From contig JAETTM010000006.1 in the NCBI GenBank assembly GCA_021769135.1, positions 62,001 to 126,000 on the forward strand: a stretch of DNA of 64,000 nucleotides, read 5' to 3'. Source of the stretch: Lachnospiraceae bacterium. GTDB taxonomy: Bacteria > Bacillota > Clostridia > Lachnospirales > Lachnospiraceae. Each line of letters begins with the position of its first letter. Position 1 is the first letter of the stretch. Below the pieces are notes generated by a model. That model searched no databases, was not told where the DNA came from, and saw only the letters and a list, made by a program, of their open reading frames with translations. Both the position numbers and the translations under genes were made by a program. Of the stretch, positions 28,310 to 37,626 are shown one piece after another.

Positions 28310-29800
28310 TTACTGTAATCCCAAAAACGTTTCCACCGCCTGTTCCATCCCATCCTTTTCACAAACATGGTCATGCACCACCGGTGCCGAACGTATTTCT
28401 TCAATCGCTTTCGGTATTGCCACTTTGGAAATCGAGGACAGTTCATCCACCAAATCAAAATCCGTCATGGAATCGTATTTTTCATCTATGGCTTTCATCA
28501 CACTTCTTGTAAATTTGTAAGGGCTGGCCGTAGAAGCGATGATTGCCGGCGTATGGTCTTTTGTCTCTTCCACATATTTATGGTATACACAGGCCGCTAC
28601 CGCCGTATGGGTGTCTATGATGTAGCCGCATTTCTCCTGCAAAGCGCGGATAGTCTGCGCCGCTTCCTCTTCCGATGCGAAGCCCCCATAAAAATCCGTA
28701 AGCTTTTCTCCCATTTCCTTGGTAATCTCATATTTTCCGGCTCCCGCCAGGGCATTCATATAGTCCCTGTTCTTTTCCGGGTCATTGCCCGCTATCCGAT
28801 ATATCAAACGTTCCAAATTGCTGGAAATCAGGATATCCATGGACGGGGAGCTGGTCAGCACAAACTCCCTGTTTTTATCATATATCCCTGTACGAAAGAA
28901 ATCGTACAGCACTTTATTGTCATTGGATGCGCAAATCAGCCTGCCGATAGGAAGCCCCATATTTTTCGCATAAAATGCCGCCAGGATATTCCCGAAATTC
29001 CCTGTGGGAACTACAACGTTTATTTTATCCCCTTCCCCAATCTTCCCTGCTTCCAAAAGCTTTACATAAGCGTACACATAGTACACAATCTGGGGCACCA
29101 GACGGCCGATATTAATGGAGTTGGCGGAAGAAAACTGATAACCCTGCCTGTCCATCCTTGCCGCCAGCTCTTTATCTGCAAAAAGCTTCTTCACCCCGCT
29201 CTGGGCATCGTCGAAATTGCCATGGATACCCACCACATATGTATTTTCCCCTTTTTGGGTAACCATCTGCCTTTCCTGGATAGGGCTGACGCCGCTTTTA
29301 GGGTAAAACACGATAATCTTCGTTCCCTTAACTCCCGCAAAGCCGGCCAGGGCCGCTTTCCCCGTATCCCCGGAAGTGGCTGTCAAAATAACGATTTCGT
29401 TTTTAACCTTGTTTTTCCGCGCCGCCGTAATCATCAAATGGGGCAGGATAGACAAAGCCATATCCTTAAAAGCGATAGTTGCCCCATGGAACAGTTCCAG
29501 AAAATACGCGCCGTCCGCCTGGACCAAAGGAGCAATTTCCTTTGTATCGAATTTGGAATCATAGGCGCTGTCAATGCAGCTTTTCAGTTCTTCCTCTGTA
29601 AAATCCGTCAGATAGAGACGCATTACTTCATAGGCAATTTCCTGATAGGTCATCCCCGCCAATTCTTTCAGGCCTTTCCCAAGCGCCGGTATATGGTCCG
29701 GCACGAATAATCCGCCGTCATCGGACAGCCCCTTCAGAATAGCTTCGGAAGCCTTTACCTGAATCCTGTTATCCCTCGTGCTATTGTATACAATTTCCAT
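28310..29800 (-). CDS. thrC: threonine synthase
   Basis: MEIVYNSTRD...; PLP motif FLELFHGATIAFKDMALSILPHLM; TATSGDTGKAALAGF. Confidence 0.96.
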   Translation of the reverse strand: MEIVYNSTRDNRIQVKASEAILKGLSDDGGLFVPDHIPALGKGLKELAGMTYQEIAYEVMRLYLTDFTEEELKSCIDSAYDSKFDTKEIAPLVQADGAYFLELFHGATIAFKDMALSILPHLMITAARKNKVKNEIVILTATSGDTGKAALAGFAGVKGTKIIVFYPKSGVSPIQERQMVTQKGENTYVVGIHGNFDDAQSGVKKLFADKELAARMDRQGYQFSSANSINIGRLVPQIVYYVYAYVKLLEAGKIGEGDKINVVVPTGNFGNILAAFYAKNMGLPIGRLICASNDNKVLYDFFRTGIYDKNREFVLTSSPSMDILISSNLERLIYRIAGNDPEKNRDYMNALAGAGKYEITKEMGEKLTDFYGGFASEEEAAQTIRALQEKCGYIIDTHTAVAACVYHKYVEETKDHTPAIIASTASPYKFTRSVMKAIDEKYDSMTDFDLVDELSSISKVAIPKAIEEIRSAPVVHDHVCEKDGMEQAVETFLGLQ

Positions 29801-29898
29801 TATAATTTTCCCTTTCTGATTTATAGTTCCGCAAATTCCGCAAATTAGGAATAATAATCAATGCTATTCATTATAGCATGTAATCACAGTCTGCGCAA

Positions 29899-30525
29899 TC
29901 AGGAAAAGAACTCATGTCCACCATAAGAGAACAACAAAGTAAGGCTGTTGTCAAACCATTTCATCCGCTCGGGGTCCGCATATTTGCGCGCTGCAAAGTA
30001 TAGGGCCCCCTCCGTAATGTCCTCGCCGTACAAAACCCTCTTCACCGCTTCTTTCGTATCCTCGCTGACCTTTACCTCCGCCAGGCGCCCGTCCTTTACA
30101 GGAGAAAACTGGACCGTTCCGTTACCCCTCTGATATACCACTTCCTTCACGCTGTTCGGGAATTTGCTGCTTTCCACCCGGTTCATAATCACTCCGGCCA
30201 CCAGCATTTTCCCTTTCATATCCTCACAGCCGGCTTCCGCTTCCACAATCTTTAGAAGTATGTCATAGTCCTCCTGGGATAAGGTATATTTGGCTTTCCG
30301 CTCCAAAACGCTGTAATCCACGACCCTCTGCCCGGAAGAGGCTTCCGTTACCATGCCCATAAAGCTGGAAGCATCCAGCCCGGCCCGTTCTTCCATAAAA
30401 CGTATCTGAAACGCCGGGGTAGAGGCAATACGGTTAATCTGCAGCTCTTTCAGGTTAAACCAAGACACCGCAAATATCCCCTGGCACAAAATCAGCATCA
30501 TGATACTCTTTTTATACTTATACAT
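29899..30525 (-). CDS. SleB/CwlJ-type cell wall hydrolase
   Basis: LLKIVEAEAGCEDMKGKMLVAGVIMNRVESSKFPNSVKEVVYQ...GALYFAARK; N-terminal TM. Confidence 0.85.
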   Translation of the reverse strand: MYKYKKSIMMLILCQGIFAVSWFNLKELQINRIASTPAFQIRFMEERAGLDASSFMGMVTEASSGQRVVDYSVLERKAKYTLSQEDYDILLKIVEAEAGCEDMKGKMLVAGVIMNRVESSKFPNSVKEVVYQRGNGTVQFSPVKDGRLAEVKVSEDTKEAVKRVLYGEDITEGALYFAARKYADPERMKWFDNSLTLLFSYGGHEFFS

Positions 30526-30845
30526 TTTTCCATCCTCTTTGATAAAATCTGTTCGGTCAAATTACATTCTCCAAACAGCTTGTATATAAAATACTTCTGT
30601 CATAGAAATGTAACACTTCTTTAATATTTTATACAAAGAGTGCTGGAATTATTTCTAAAAAATTTCTAAATTTGTATTTTTTTTCTGTTTTTACGTCAAC
30701 TCCACAAAATTACGGCCTAATATGACATTCTTGGACATATTTTACCCCATTTCTGCGCGGCCTTTTGCGCATGTCAATTTTCACGGGCGGTATAGATTGC
30801 GGCATGTTTCCCGGCAGTATCATGCCTGCGGCATTCGCCTCCCGT

Positions 30846-32159
30846 CTATTTCTCCCCGTAGTCCACAAAGCAGATGTTTAAATCCACATCTCCCTCCACG
30901 CCCGGTATATCCCCTTCGGTTGTATACTGCCACATCTGGAATTTATAAGGGTAATCCGGTATGTCCTTCTGCTGAGAAAGCCAGATATCATAATCGGTCA
31001 GCTTGGTCAGGTTAATTTCCTTAATCAGCCATTCTTTCGTTCCGTAAATCATCGGCTTATAGCCCGCCGCCTTAATATTTTCCAAAAACGCCCTTGCCAC
31101 TGCAGTCTTTTCTTCTTTGGACAGGACTTCCACCCTCGCCTTATCGTTCTGCACATATTCCATATCGAAGGCCACCGGATAAGTAATATGGCGTTCTGTC
31201 AGCGTCTGAATAATAAAATTGGATTCTTCCACAGCCTCTTCCGCCGTTATTGCCTGGGAAAAGAAATAAACCCCGATTTCCAGCCCGGCCTCTGAAGCTT
31301 TATTCATATATTCATCAAACTTTTCATCCAGCATAATCTGTCCGCTGCCATAACCCCTGGAGCCCAGCCGCAGCATCACAAACTCAATGCCCGATTCCTT
31401 CAGCGCCTGGAAATCCACATCGCCGTTATACTTGGACAAGTCCGCCCCCAAATAGGAGACGCTCCTGCCGCTTTCATAATAAGCCATTTTATCCGCCCTC
31501 ATCTGCAGCTTGGTATAATCATATGTATTTTGTTCCAGGTAGGGGTTGATGAGCACCCATTCTTCCGAACCATCCGCAAAAGTGAGCAGCGTATGCTTAC
31601 CGTCCTTGGACGGGTCCTCTTCCTCTTCCTTTTTGGCCTCTTCCTCCGCCAGCGCCTTGGCCTCTTCATCATAACGGGCAGATTTTTCTTTCTCCGCCTC
31701 CCCGCCGGCATTTCCCGACGTATCGGCAGCGCTTGCCCCAGTTCCCGTTCCGGTTTCCGTTACAAACTCTTCTTCCTCCGGATACATATCCCAAAAATCC
31801 AAATCGGACGCGGTCAGCTTATTTTCCTGGTAAAGCCGCTCTACCTCCTGCATGCTTTTCCTTCCTGCAAATCCCACCACCGGAACCTGTTCGGTTACCG
31901 GCGTCTGGGCATCCTCTTCGTCCGCTCCCTGGCTTCCCTCTTCGCCGGCAGCCCCAGCGCCTTCTTCATGTTCCAAAGCAAGCACCGTTGTCTCCTTCTC
32001 CTGTTCCTGCTGTCTAAGCCGCTGCCTCCTGGCTTCTTCCTGTTTATTAGAAAAGACCACTACCCCAAGAATGAGCAGAACGGACAAGCTGACCCCCATC
32101 AGCATATACTTCATGGACAAGCTTGCATTTCTTTCCTCACTTTCACCGGGCAATTTCAT
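30846..32159 (-). CDS. membrane-anchored GH25 lysozyme-type muramidase
   Basis: YLGADLSKYNGDVDFQALKESGIEFVMLRLGSRGYGSGQIMLDEKFDEYMNKASEAGLEIGVYFFSQAITAEEAVEE...FDMEYV. Confidence 0.9.
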   Translation of the reverse strand: MKLPGESEERNASLSMKYMLMGVSLSVLLILGVVVFSNKQEEARRQRLRQQEQEKETTVLALEHEEGAGAAGEEGSQGADEEDAQTPVTEQVPVVGFAGRKSMQEVERLYQENKLTASDLDFWDMYPEEEEFVTETGTGTGASAADTSGNAGGEAEKEKSARYDEEAKALAEEEAKKEEEEDPSKDGKHTLLTFADGSEEWVLINPYLEQNTYDYTKLQMRADKMAYYESGRSVSYLGADLSKYNGDVDFQALKESGIEFVMLRLGSRGYGSGQIMLDEKFDEYMNKASEAGLEIGVYFFSQAITAEEAVEESNFIIQTLTERHITYPVAFDMEYVQNDKARVEVLSKEEKTAVARAFLENIKAAGYKPMIYGTKEWLIKEINLTKLTDYDIWLSQQKDIPDYPYKFQMWQYTTEGDIPGVEGDVDLNICFVDYGEK

Positions 32160-32387
32160 AGTATTCCTCCCTTTCGCTATTTACTAACAGAGATGTTTCG
32201 TTTACTATAATAATATTATAAAACGGCTATATCATCCTCCGCATATCTATCCGATACTCTAATTAATTTAACATGAAATGAAAAAGTTCGCAATGCTTTT
32301 ACATAATAACATAAAAGCATGCCTGCAATTTAGGTTACGGCCAGGCACAACTGGAAATGGCGCAGCACTGCGCGGAAAAGAGGAAAA

Positions 32388-33389
32388 ATGAATCATATGA
32401 AAACAAGGGAAATCATTGGAAAAATCATAATCTTCCCCCTCCTTTTGGGCATTTCGTTTCTTGCCGGATGCGGCAGGCCCAAGGAGCCTCTCAGCCGGAC
32501 AGGGTTTTATTTCGATACGGTCATAACTATTTCCCTTTATGACAAACGGGAGGAAAAACTATTGGACCAGTGCTTTTCCATGGCCCAGTCTTATGAGAAT
32601 CTGCTCAGCAAAACAGTGGAAAACAGCGATGTATGGAATATTAATCATGGAAACGGCCAGCCGGTTGGCGTAAGCGATGACACACTGACCCTGCTTCGCG
32701 CCGCCCTGTCCTATGCCCGGCTCACCGATGGAAGGATAGACCCCACCATTGGCCCGGTTACAAAACTATGGGATTTCTCCCCTTCTTCCGACGGGCTTAT
32801 CCCCTCCCAGGAAGATTTGGAAGAAGCCTTATCCCATGTGGGGTACGAAAAAATACTTATAGAAGGCAATACGGTATGCCTTTCCGACCCCCAGGCAGAA
32901 ATTGATTTGGGGTTCATCGCCAAAGGCTACATCGCGGACCGGCTCAAAGACTATCTCCTCTCCCAAGGGGTGGAAAGCGCCACCATTAACCTCGGGGGCA
33001 ATGTGCTGGCCATCGGCAGCCGCCCGGACAACTCCCCATTCCGTATAGGAATCCAGGAGCCTTTTGCCCCGGAAGGCACCGCCGCCCTTGTTTTGCCCGT
33101 CACCGATTTATCCGTAGTATCCTCTGGCATCTATGAACGTTATTTTGAAAAGGATAGCACTATTTACCATCATATACTTGATACGAAAACAGGCTATCCC
33201 GTGCAGAATAGCCTGTTTGAAGTCACCATTTTATCCGAATCTTCCATGGACGGGGATGCCCTCTCCACCACCTGTTTCCTTTTGGGGTTGGAAGACGGAA
33301 TGAACCTCATCGAATCCCTGGAAAACACCGAAGCCGTCTTCCTCACGTCCGACGGCTCCGCCCATGCTTCCAGCGGGCTGGATTTTTAA
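32388..33389 (+). CDS. apbE: FAD:protein FMN transferase
   Basis: Lipoprotein signal; RTGFYFDTVITISLYD; EIDLGFIAKGYIADRLKDYL; INLGGNVLAIGSRPDN. Confidence 0.94.
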   Translation: MNHMKTREIIGKIIIFPLLLGISFLAGCGRPKEPLSRTGFYFDTVITISLYDKREEKLLDQCFSMAQSYENLLSKTVENSDVWNINHGNGQPVGVSDDTLTLLRAALSYARLTDGRIDPTIGPVTKLWDFSPSSDGLIPSQEDLEEALSHVGYEKILIEGNTVCLSDPQAEIDLGFIAKGYIADRLKDYLLSQGVESATINLGGNVLAIGSRPDNSPFRIGIQEPFAPEGTAALVLPVTDLSVVSSGIYERYFEKDSTIYHHILDTKTGYPVQNSLFEVTILSESSMDGDALSTTCFLLGLEDGMNLIESLENTEAVFLTSDGSAHASSGLDF

Positions 33390-33447
33390 GCCCATGGAAG
33401 CCTCCTATTTTCGCCAAAAACCATTATAATCCCACTCTTGCCATTCC

Positions 33448-34254
33448 CTACCGCTTCACAATCGATTTCCGGGGGCATTTCTCCGCACAAGTGCCGCAGC
33501 CTGTGCATTTCTCATAATCAATCGCGGCATTAAAGTCCGCCACCGTAACCGCCTCCGAAGGACAGTTCTTTTTGCAGAGCTGGCATCCGATACAGCTTAC
33601 CGTACAAGACTTCATCGCCACCGGCCCTTTATCCTTGGAGCTGCAGGCCACCGCATATGGGGCATCGTAAGGAATCAGCTCGATTAAATGCTTCGGGCAT
33701 ACCTCCACACATTTACCGCAGGCCTTACATGCCTCCTTATCCACTACGGCCACCCCGTTGACCACATGAATCGCATCGAAGGGGCAGGCCGATACGCAGC
33801 TGCCGTAGCCCAGACAGCCATAATTGCATGATTTAGGCCCGCCATTGGGAACAAAAGCCAACATCCTGCAGTCTTCTATTCCGTGATAGTCATAATCCGC
33901 TTTCGTCTTTTCGCAATCCCCCTGGCATTTGACAAAAGCTACCTTTCTTGCCGAATCTTCCGCCTCGACCCCCATAATCCCGGCGATTACTTTGCCCACC
34001 GGCTCGCCGCCCACAGGGCATGCATTGACCGGCGCTTCGCCCTTGGCGATGGCCGCCGCCAGGCCGGAACAGCCCGGGAAACCGCACCCGCCGCAATTAT
34101 TTCCTGGCAATGCATTCAACACCGCTTCTTCCTTCTCATCCACTTCTACCTTAAACTTAATGGCAGCAACGCCCAGAAACAGGCCTATGAAAAGCCCTAC
34201 TCCCCCAACGATTGCCGTTGCTGTAAGTACACCTGATATCATCTCATTAACCAT
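33448..34254 (-). CDS. rnfB: electron transport complex subunit RnfB
   Basis: NNCGGCGFPGCSGLAAAIAKGEAPVNACPVGG and multiple 4Fe-4S CxxCxxCxxxCP motifs. Confidence 0.95.
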   Translation of the reverse strand: MVNEMISGVLTATAIVGGVGLFIGLFLGVAAIKFKVEVDEKEEAVLNALPGNNCGGCGFPGCSGLAAAIAKGEAPVNACPVGGEPVGKVIAGIMGVEAEDSARKVAFVKCQGDCEKTKADYDYHGIEDCRMLAFVPNGGPKSCNYGCLGYGSCVSACPFDAIHVVNGVAVVDKEACKACGKCVEVCPKHLIELIPYDAPYAVACSSKDKGPVAMKSCTVSCIGCQLCKKNCPSEAVTVADFNAAIDYEKCTGCGTCAEKCPRKSIVKR

Positions 34255-34278
34255 GCCCTTTCTGTCATCTGCCCGCAC

Positions 34279-34392
34279 CTATCCATAGATTGCATGCCTA
34301 TCCGTAGATTGCATGCCTATCCGTAGATTGCATGCCTATCCCTTGATTGCATGCCCATCCGTTGTTTGCATGCCTATCCATCGATTGCGCAC
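34279..34392. repeat. 19-bp tandem repeat, six copies, in the rnfA-rnfB spacer
   Basis: CTATCCATAGATTGCATGC, CTATCCGTAGATTGCATGC x2, CTATCCCTTGATTGCATGC, CCATCCGTTGTTTGCATGC, CTATCCATCGATTGCGCAC. Confidence 0.95.
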
Positions 34393-34496
34393 ACTGGGCA
34401 GATACGATATTTACAAAACACATTCCCTGCAAAACAGCTTCTGCCATGGGTTGGCCGCCCCATTGCGGACAACCGGGCACCGAACCCGCTGCACTG

Positions 34497-35075
34497 CTAC
34501 AGCAAACCGGAAAATCCGCAGAATGCAATCGCCATCAGGCCTGCAGTCACAAGCACAATAGGCATGCCCTTAAAGGATTCCGGTATGTCGTTGAATTCTA
34601 TCTTCTCGCGGATTCCTGCCAGAATAATAATAGCGATGGTAAACCCTACCGCAGTAGCAAACCCGTTCACAATACCTGTCAAAATGCCATAATTTTTCTG
34701 CACGTTGGTAAGGGCTATCCCCAAAACGGCACAGTTCGTCGTAATTAACGGCAAGTATACGCCCAATGCCTGATAAAGGGAAGGCATGAATTTCTTTAAA
34801 AACATTTCCACAAACTGTACCAAAGCGGCAATCACCAAAATAAATACGATGGTCTGCAAATATGTCACATCAAATTTTTCCAGTATGAACTTATAAATCA
34901 CCCCGGAAACCGCAGAGGCCAGCGTAATGACGAAAATAACCGCCACGCCCATGCCCGCTGCCGTATTCGTTTTCTTAGATACTCCAAGGAAAGGGCAAAG
35001 CCCCAAAAACTGGCTTAAAACCACGTTATTTACTAAGGAAGAACTGATTAATATAATGAGCAAATCCTGAATCAT
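34497..35075 (-). CDS. rnfA: electron transport complex subunit RnfA
   Basis: MIQDLLIILISSSLVNNVVLSQFLGLCPFLGVSKK; RBS AAGGAGG. Confidence 0.95.
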   Translation of the reverse strand: MIQDLLIILISSSLVNNVVLSQFLGLCPFLGVSKKTNTAAGMGVAVIFVITLASAVSGVIYKFILEKFDVTYLQTIVFILVIAALVQFVEMFLKKFMPSLYQALGVYLPLITTNCAVLGIALTNVQKNYGILTGIVNGFATAVGFTIAIIILAGIREKIEFNDIPESFKGMPIVLVTAGLMAIAFCGFSGLL

Positions 35076-35791
35076 TTTTGCGTATCCTCCTTTCCTTCTC
35101 CGTAAAACCTGCGGCTGCATCCCTTTTCCCCACAGTTCATGCAGTCCTCGTTACAGCCGGACTGAATCTTCGACATATCCTTGCCCTTCTTTTCCCCGTT
35201 AATCCGCACCTTATTCTGCACCGCCGTAAGAGCCGCCAGCACGAAAAATGCGCCGGGAGCCATAATGAAAATAGCGCAGGGAACATAGGCGTCGGGCATT
35301 ATGCGCATTCCGAAGATTTCCCCGGCGCCAAGCAGTTCCCGTACCGCCCCGATGCATGTCAATGCAAAAGAAAATCCTAAGCCCATCCCTATCCCGTCAA
35401 AAAGCGAAGGGATAATGGGGTTCTTGGAAGCGTAAGCTTCAGCCCTTCCCAAAATAATACAGTTCACCACAATCAGCGGGATATAAAGGCCCAGCGCGTC
35501 ATAAAGCGCAGGGATGAATCCCTCCAGCAAAAGCTCTACCATTGTCACGAAAGAAGCGATTACAACGATAAAAGCCGGTATCCTCACTTTATCCGGAATA
35601 ATGTTCCGGAGCATAGAAATAATCATATTGCTCAACGCCAGCACCACCATTGTGGTAAGCCCCATCCCCAAACCGTTCATGGCAGAGGTCGTAACCGCCA
35701 GCGTGGGGCACATCCCCAACATCAATACGAAAGTGGGGTTTTCTTTTATCAGGCCGTTATAAAGCCGTTCCATTGCATTCCCGTTATTCAT
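35072..35791 (-). CDS. rnfE: electron transport complex subunit RnfE
   Basis: NGLIKENPTFVLMLGMCPTLAVTTSAMNGLGMG... Confidence 0.95.
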   Translation of the reverse strand: MNNGNAMERLYNGLIKENPTFVLMLGMCPTLAVTTSAMNGLGMGLTTMVVLALSNMIISMLRNIIPDKVRIPAFIVVIASFVTMVELLLEGFIPALYDALGLYIPLIVVNCIILGRAEAYASKNPIIPSLFDGIGMGLGFSFALTCIGAVRELLGAGEIFGMRIMPDAYVPCAIFIMAPGAFFVLAALTAVQNKVRINGEKKGKDMSKIQSGCNEDCMNCGEKGCSRRFYGEGKEDTQK

Positions 35792-36428
35792 TGCCGCTCC
35801 CCCCTTCCATCAATACTTCCCTGAAATAATACAGTCCGCCGTTTACGCCATTGGTAACAGCGTTGGTCGTAATCGTTGCCCCGCTGATGGCATCGATTTG
35901 GTCATCCCCTGCCGCACCCGTTTTTACATATGTAAAGCTTTCTGCCGTTTTGTCTGCGAACTGGGGTTTCAGCACTTCTTCCGCGCGCATGCCCAGCCCC
36001 GCCGTTTCCGATATGGACAAAAGGGAAATCCCGTTCAGCGTACCGTCATTGCGGACGCCCATCATGAATTCAATATCGCCGCCATAGCCTTCATGGTCGT
36101 TCACGGTAATTACATAGCCCAGCACAGCGCCGCTGCCATCCAGCGCTTTCATCACTTCGCCGATATCCACGCCGGCAAAGCCCTGCTCCGCCCAGCCCTC
36201 CGGCATAAAAATGGTTTCCCCATCCTGTTCAACCACCCCAATCGTCTCAAAGGAAGCAGCATCCTGGAATACCTCCATGCAAGCCTTCTGCTTGGCCTTT
36301 TCCTTCTGTATGGCAATCGGCTCCTTCGTTACCTGATATACTGCGCCTAAAACCAATCCGGCCAGCAGCGTAATAGCGAATAAAATCATAGCGTCCTTTA
36401 ACATGCCGCCGCTCTTTTCCTGATTCAT
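35784..36428 (-). CDS. rnfG: electron transport complex subunit RnfG (FMN-binding)
   Basis: FMN-binding motif region (IDAISGATITTNAVTNGVN), single TM. Confidence 0.94.
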   Translation of the reverse strand: MNQEKSGGMLKDAMILFAITLLAGLVLGAVYQVTKEPIAIQKEKAKQKACMEVFQDAASFETIGVVEQDGETIFMPEGWAEQGFAGVDIGEVMKALDGSGAVLGYVITVNDHEGYGGDIEFMMGVRNDGTLNGISLLSISETAGLGMRAEEVLKPQFADKTAESFTYVKTGAAGDDQIDAISGATITTNAVTNGVNGGLYYFREVLMEGGSGNE

Positions 36429-37360
36429 GCTTTCTTCCCCCCTTTCGTGCCAAATGCTTTTGGCAGGGTTATCTTTTCAATTAACGGCACCAAAAGGTTG
36501 CCGATGATAATCGCATAGGAAACCCCTTCCGAAGAGGGGCCGAAAATACGGAAAATCCCCGTCAGGCACCCAAGTAAAATCCCATAGACATATTGCCCGT
36601 TCTTCGTAATCGGCCTGGTCACATAATCGGTAGCCATAAAGAAAGCGCCTAACATCAACCCACCTCCGGCCAGCTGGGCGCTGATATAAGCCGGGTCGAA
36701 GCCATGCCCCCCAAACAGGCAGGCAAACAAAACGAAGCTGACAATATAGCTGCCCGGAACGCGCAAGTCTATCACGCCCAGCAGGATTAAGAAACAAGCC
36801 CCTAAAACAATGGCTATCATGGACGTTTCCCCGATGGTTCCCGACGTCTTCCCTATAACCATGGATAAGATATCCACCGGCTCCCCGTTTTTCATCGCCG
36901 CCAAAGGCGTTGCTCCCGTATATGTATCGCACTCAAAATTGGTCATAATCGAAGTAAAAGAAATCAGCAAAAAGCACCTTGCCGCCAGCGCAGGGTTCAT
37001 AAAATTCTGCCCCAGCCCGCCGAAAAGCATTTTCACCACCAAAATGGCGAATACGCCGCCGACTACCCCTATCCACCAGGGCGCACTGGAAGGTAAATTC
37101 AATGCCAGCAAAAGCCCCGTGACCACTGCCGAATAATCCCCGATGGTCACCTTCTTATTCATTAGCTTTTCATAGGCAAATTCTGTAAAAACAGTGGTTG
37201 CCACCGTTATCGCTATCAGTATAAGCGCATCAATCCCGAAGTTGTAAATCCCGAAGCCAGCCGCCGGGAGAAGCGCAATCACCACCGCCAGCATGATGCT
37301 GCTTGTGGTCACCTTGCTCCTCACGTGGGGATTGGATGACACCTTCATCAAATCACTCAC
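36425..37360 (-). CDS. rnfD: electron transport complex subunit RnfD; likely GTG start at 37360 (the longer ORF reads into repeats)
   Basis: VSSNPHVRSKVTTSSIMLAVVIALLPAAGFGIYNFG; covalent-FMN region SMVIGKTSGTIGETSMIAI; RBS GGAGG 9 nt before GTG. Confidence 0.93.
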   Translation of the reverse strand: MSDLMKVSSNPHVRSKVTTSSIMLAVVIALLPAAGFGIYNFGIDALILIAITVATTVFTEFAYEKLMNKKVTIGDYSAVVTGLLLALNLPSSAPWWIGVVGGVFAILVVKMLFGGLGQNFMNPALAARCFLLISFTSIMTNFECDTYTGATPLAAMKNGEPVDILSMVIGKTSGTIGETSMIAIVLGACFLILLGVIDLRVPGSYIVSFVLFACLFGGHGFDPAYISAQLAGGGLMLGAFFMATDYVTRPITKNGQYVYGILLGCLTGIFRIFGPSSEGVSYAIIIGNLLVPLIEKITLPKAFGTKGGKKA

Positions 37361-37381
37361 TTGTATGTACCTCCTATTTTT

Positions 37382-37615
37382 ATTCCAGTTCCGCAAATCC
37401 CCTACCAATGCCCTTATCGCAGAGCAATTTCTGGCCGCTTTCGCGTCCACAAATTCTCTGGGGCATTGTCCGGGCACTTGCTGTTTTTTATTCCAGTTCC
37501 GCACATGCCCTACCAATACTCTTTTTCTCGCAGAGCAATTTCCAGCCGCTCCGAGTCTGTAAATTCTCCGGAGTATTGTCCAGGCATGTGCTGTTTTTTA
37601 TTCCAGTTCCGCAAG
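37382..37615 (-). repeat. tandem hairpin-repeat array (2 units + partial third), rnfD-rnfC spacer
   Basis: Units 37393-37481 and 37501-37591, period 108 bp, separated by TGTTTTTTATTCCAGTTCC; each folds into a long hairpin. Confidence 0.9.
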
Positions 37616-37626
37616 TTCCCTTCTTG

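Noticed and set aside
28367-29710. 447-aa plus-strand ORF
   Set aside because: Antisense shadow of threonine synthase
29820-29850. GTTCCGCAAATTCCGCAAATT near the thrC start as another hairpin-family copy
   Set aside because: Only the GTTCCGCAAAT word is shared; no second arm, too short to assign
34279-34392. Considered as a CRISPR array
   Set aside because: Units are contiguous 19-bp repeats with no unique spacers and there are no cas genes in the window
37382-37615. Considered as coding sequence (rnfD N-terminal extension MVGHVRNWNKKQQVPGQCPREF...)
   Set aside because: The extension simply translates the hairpin repeat; a good RBS precedes GTG 37360 and homologous Rnf proteins start near VSSNPH
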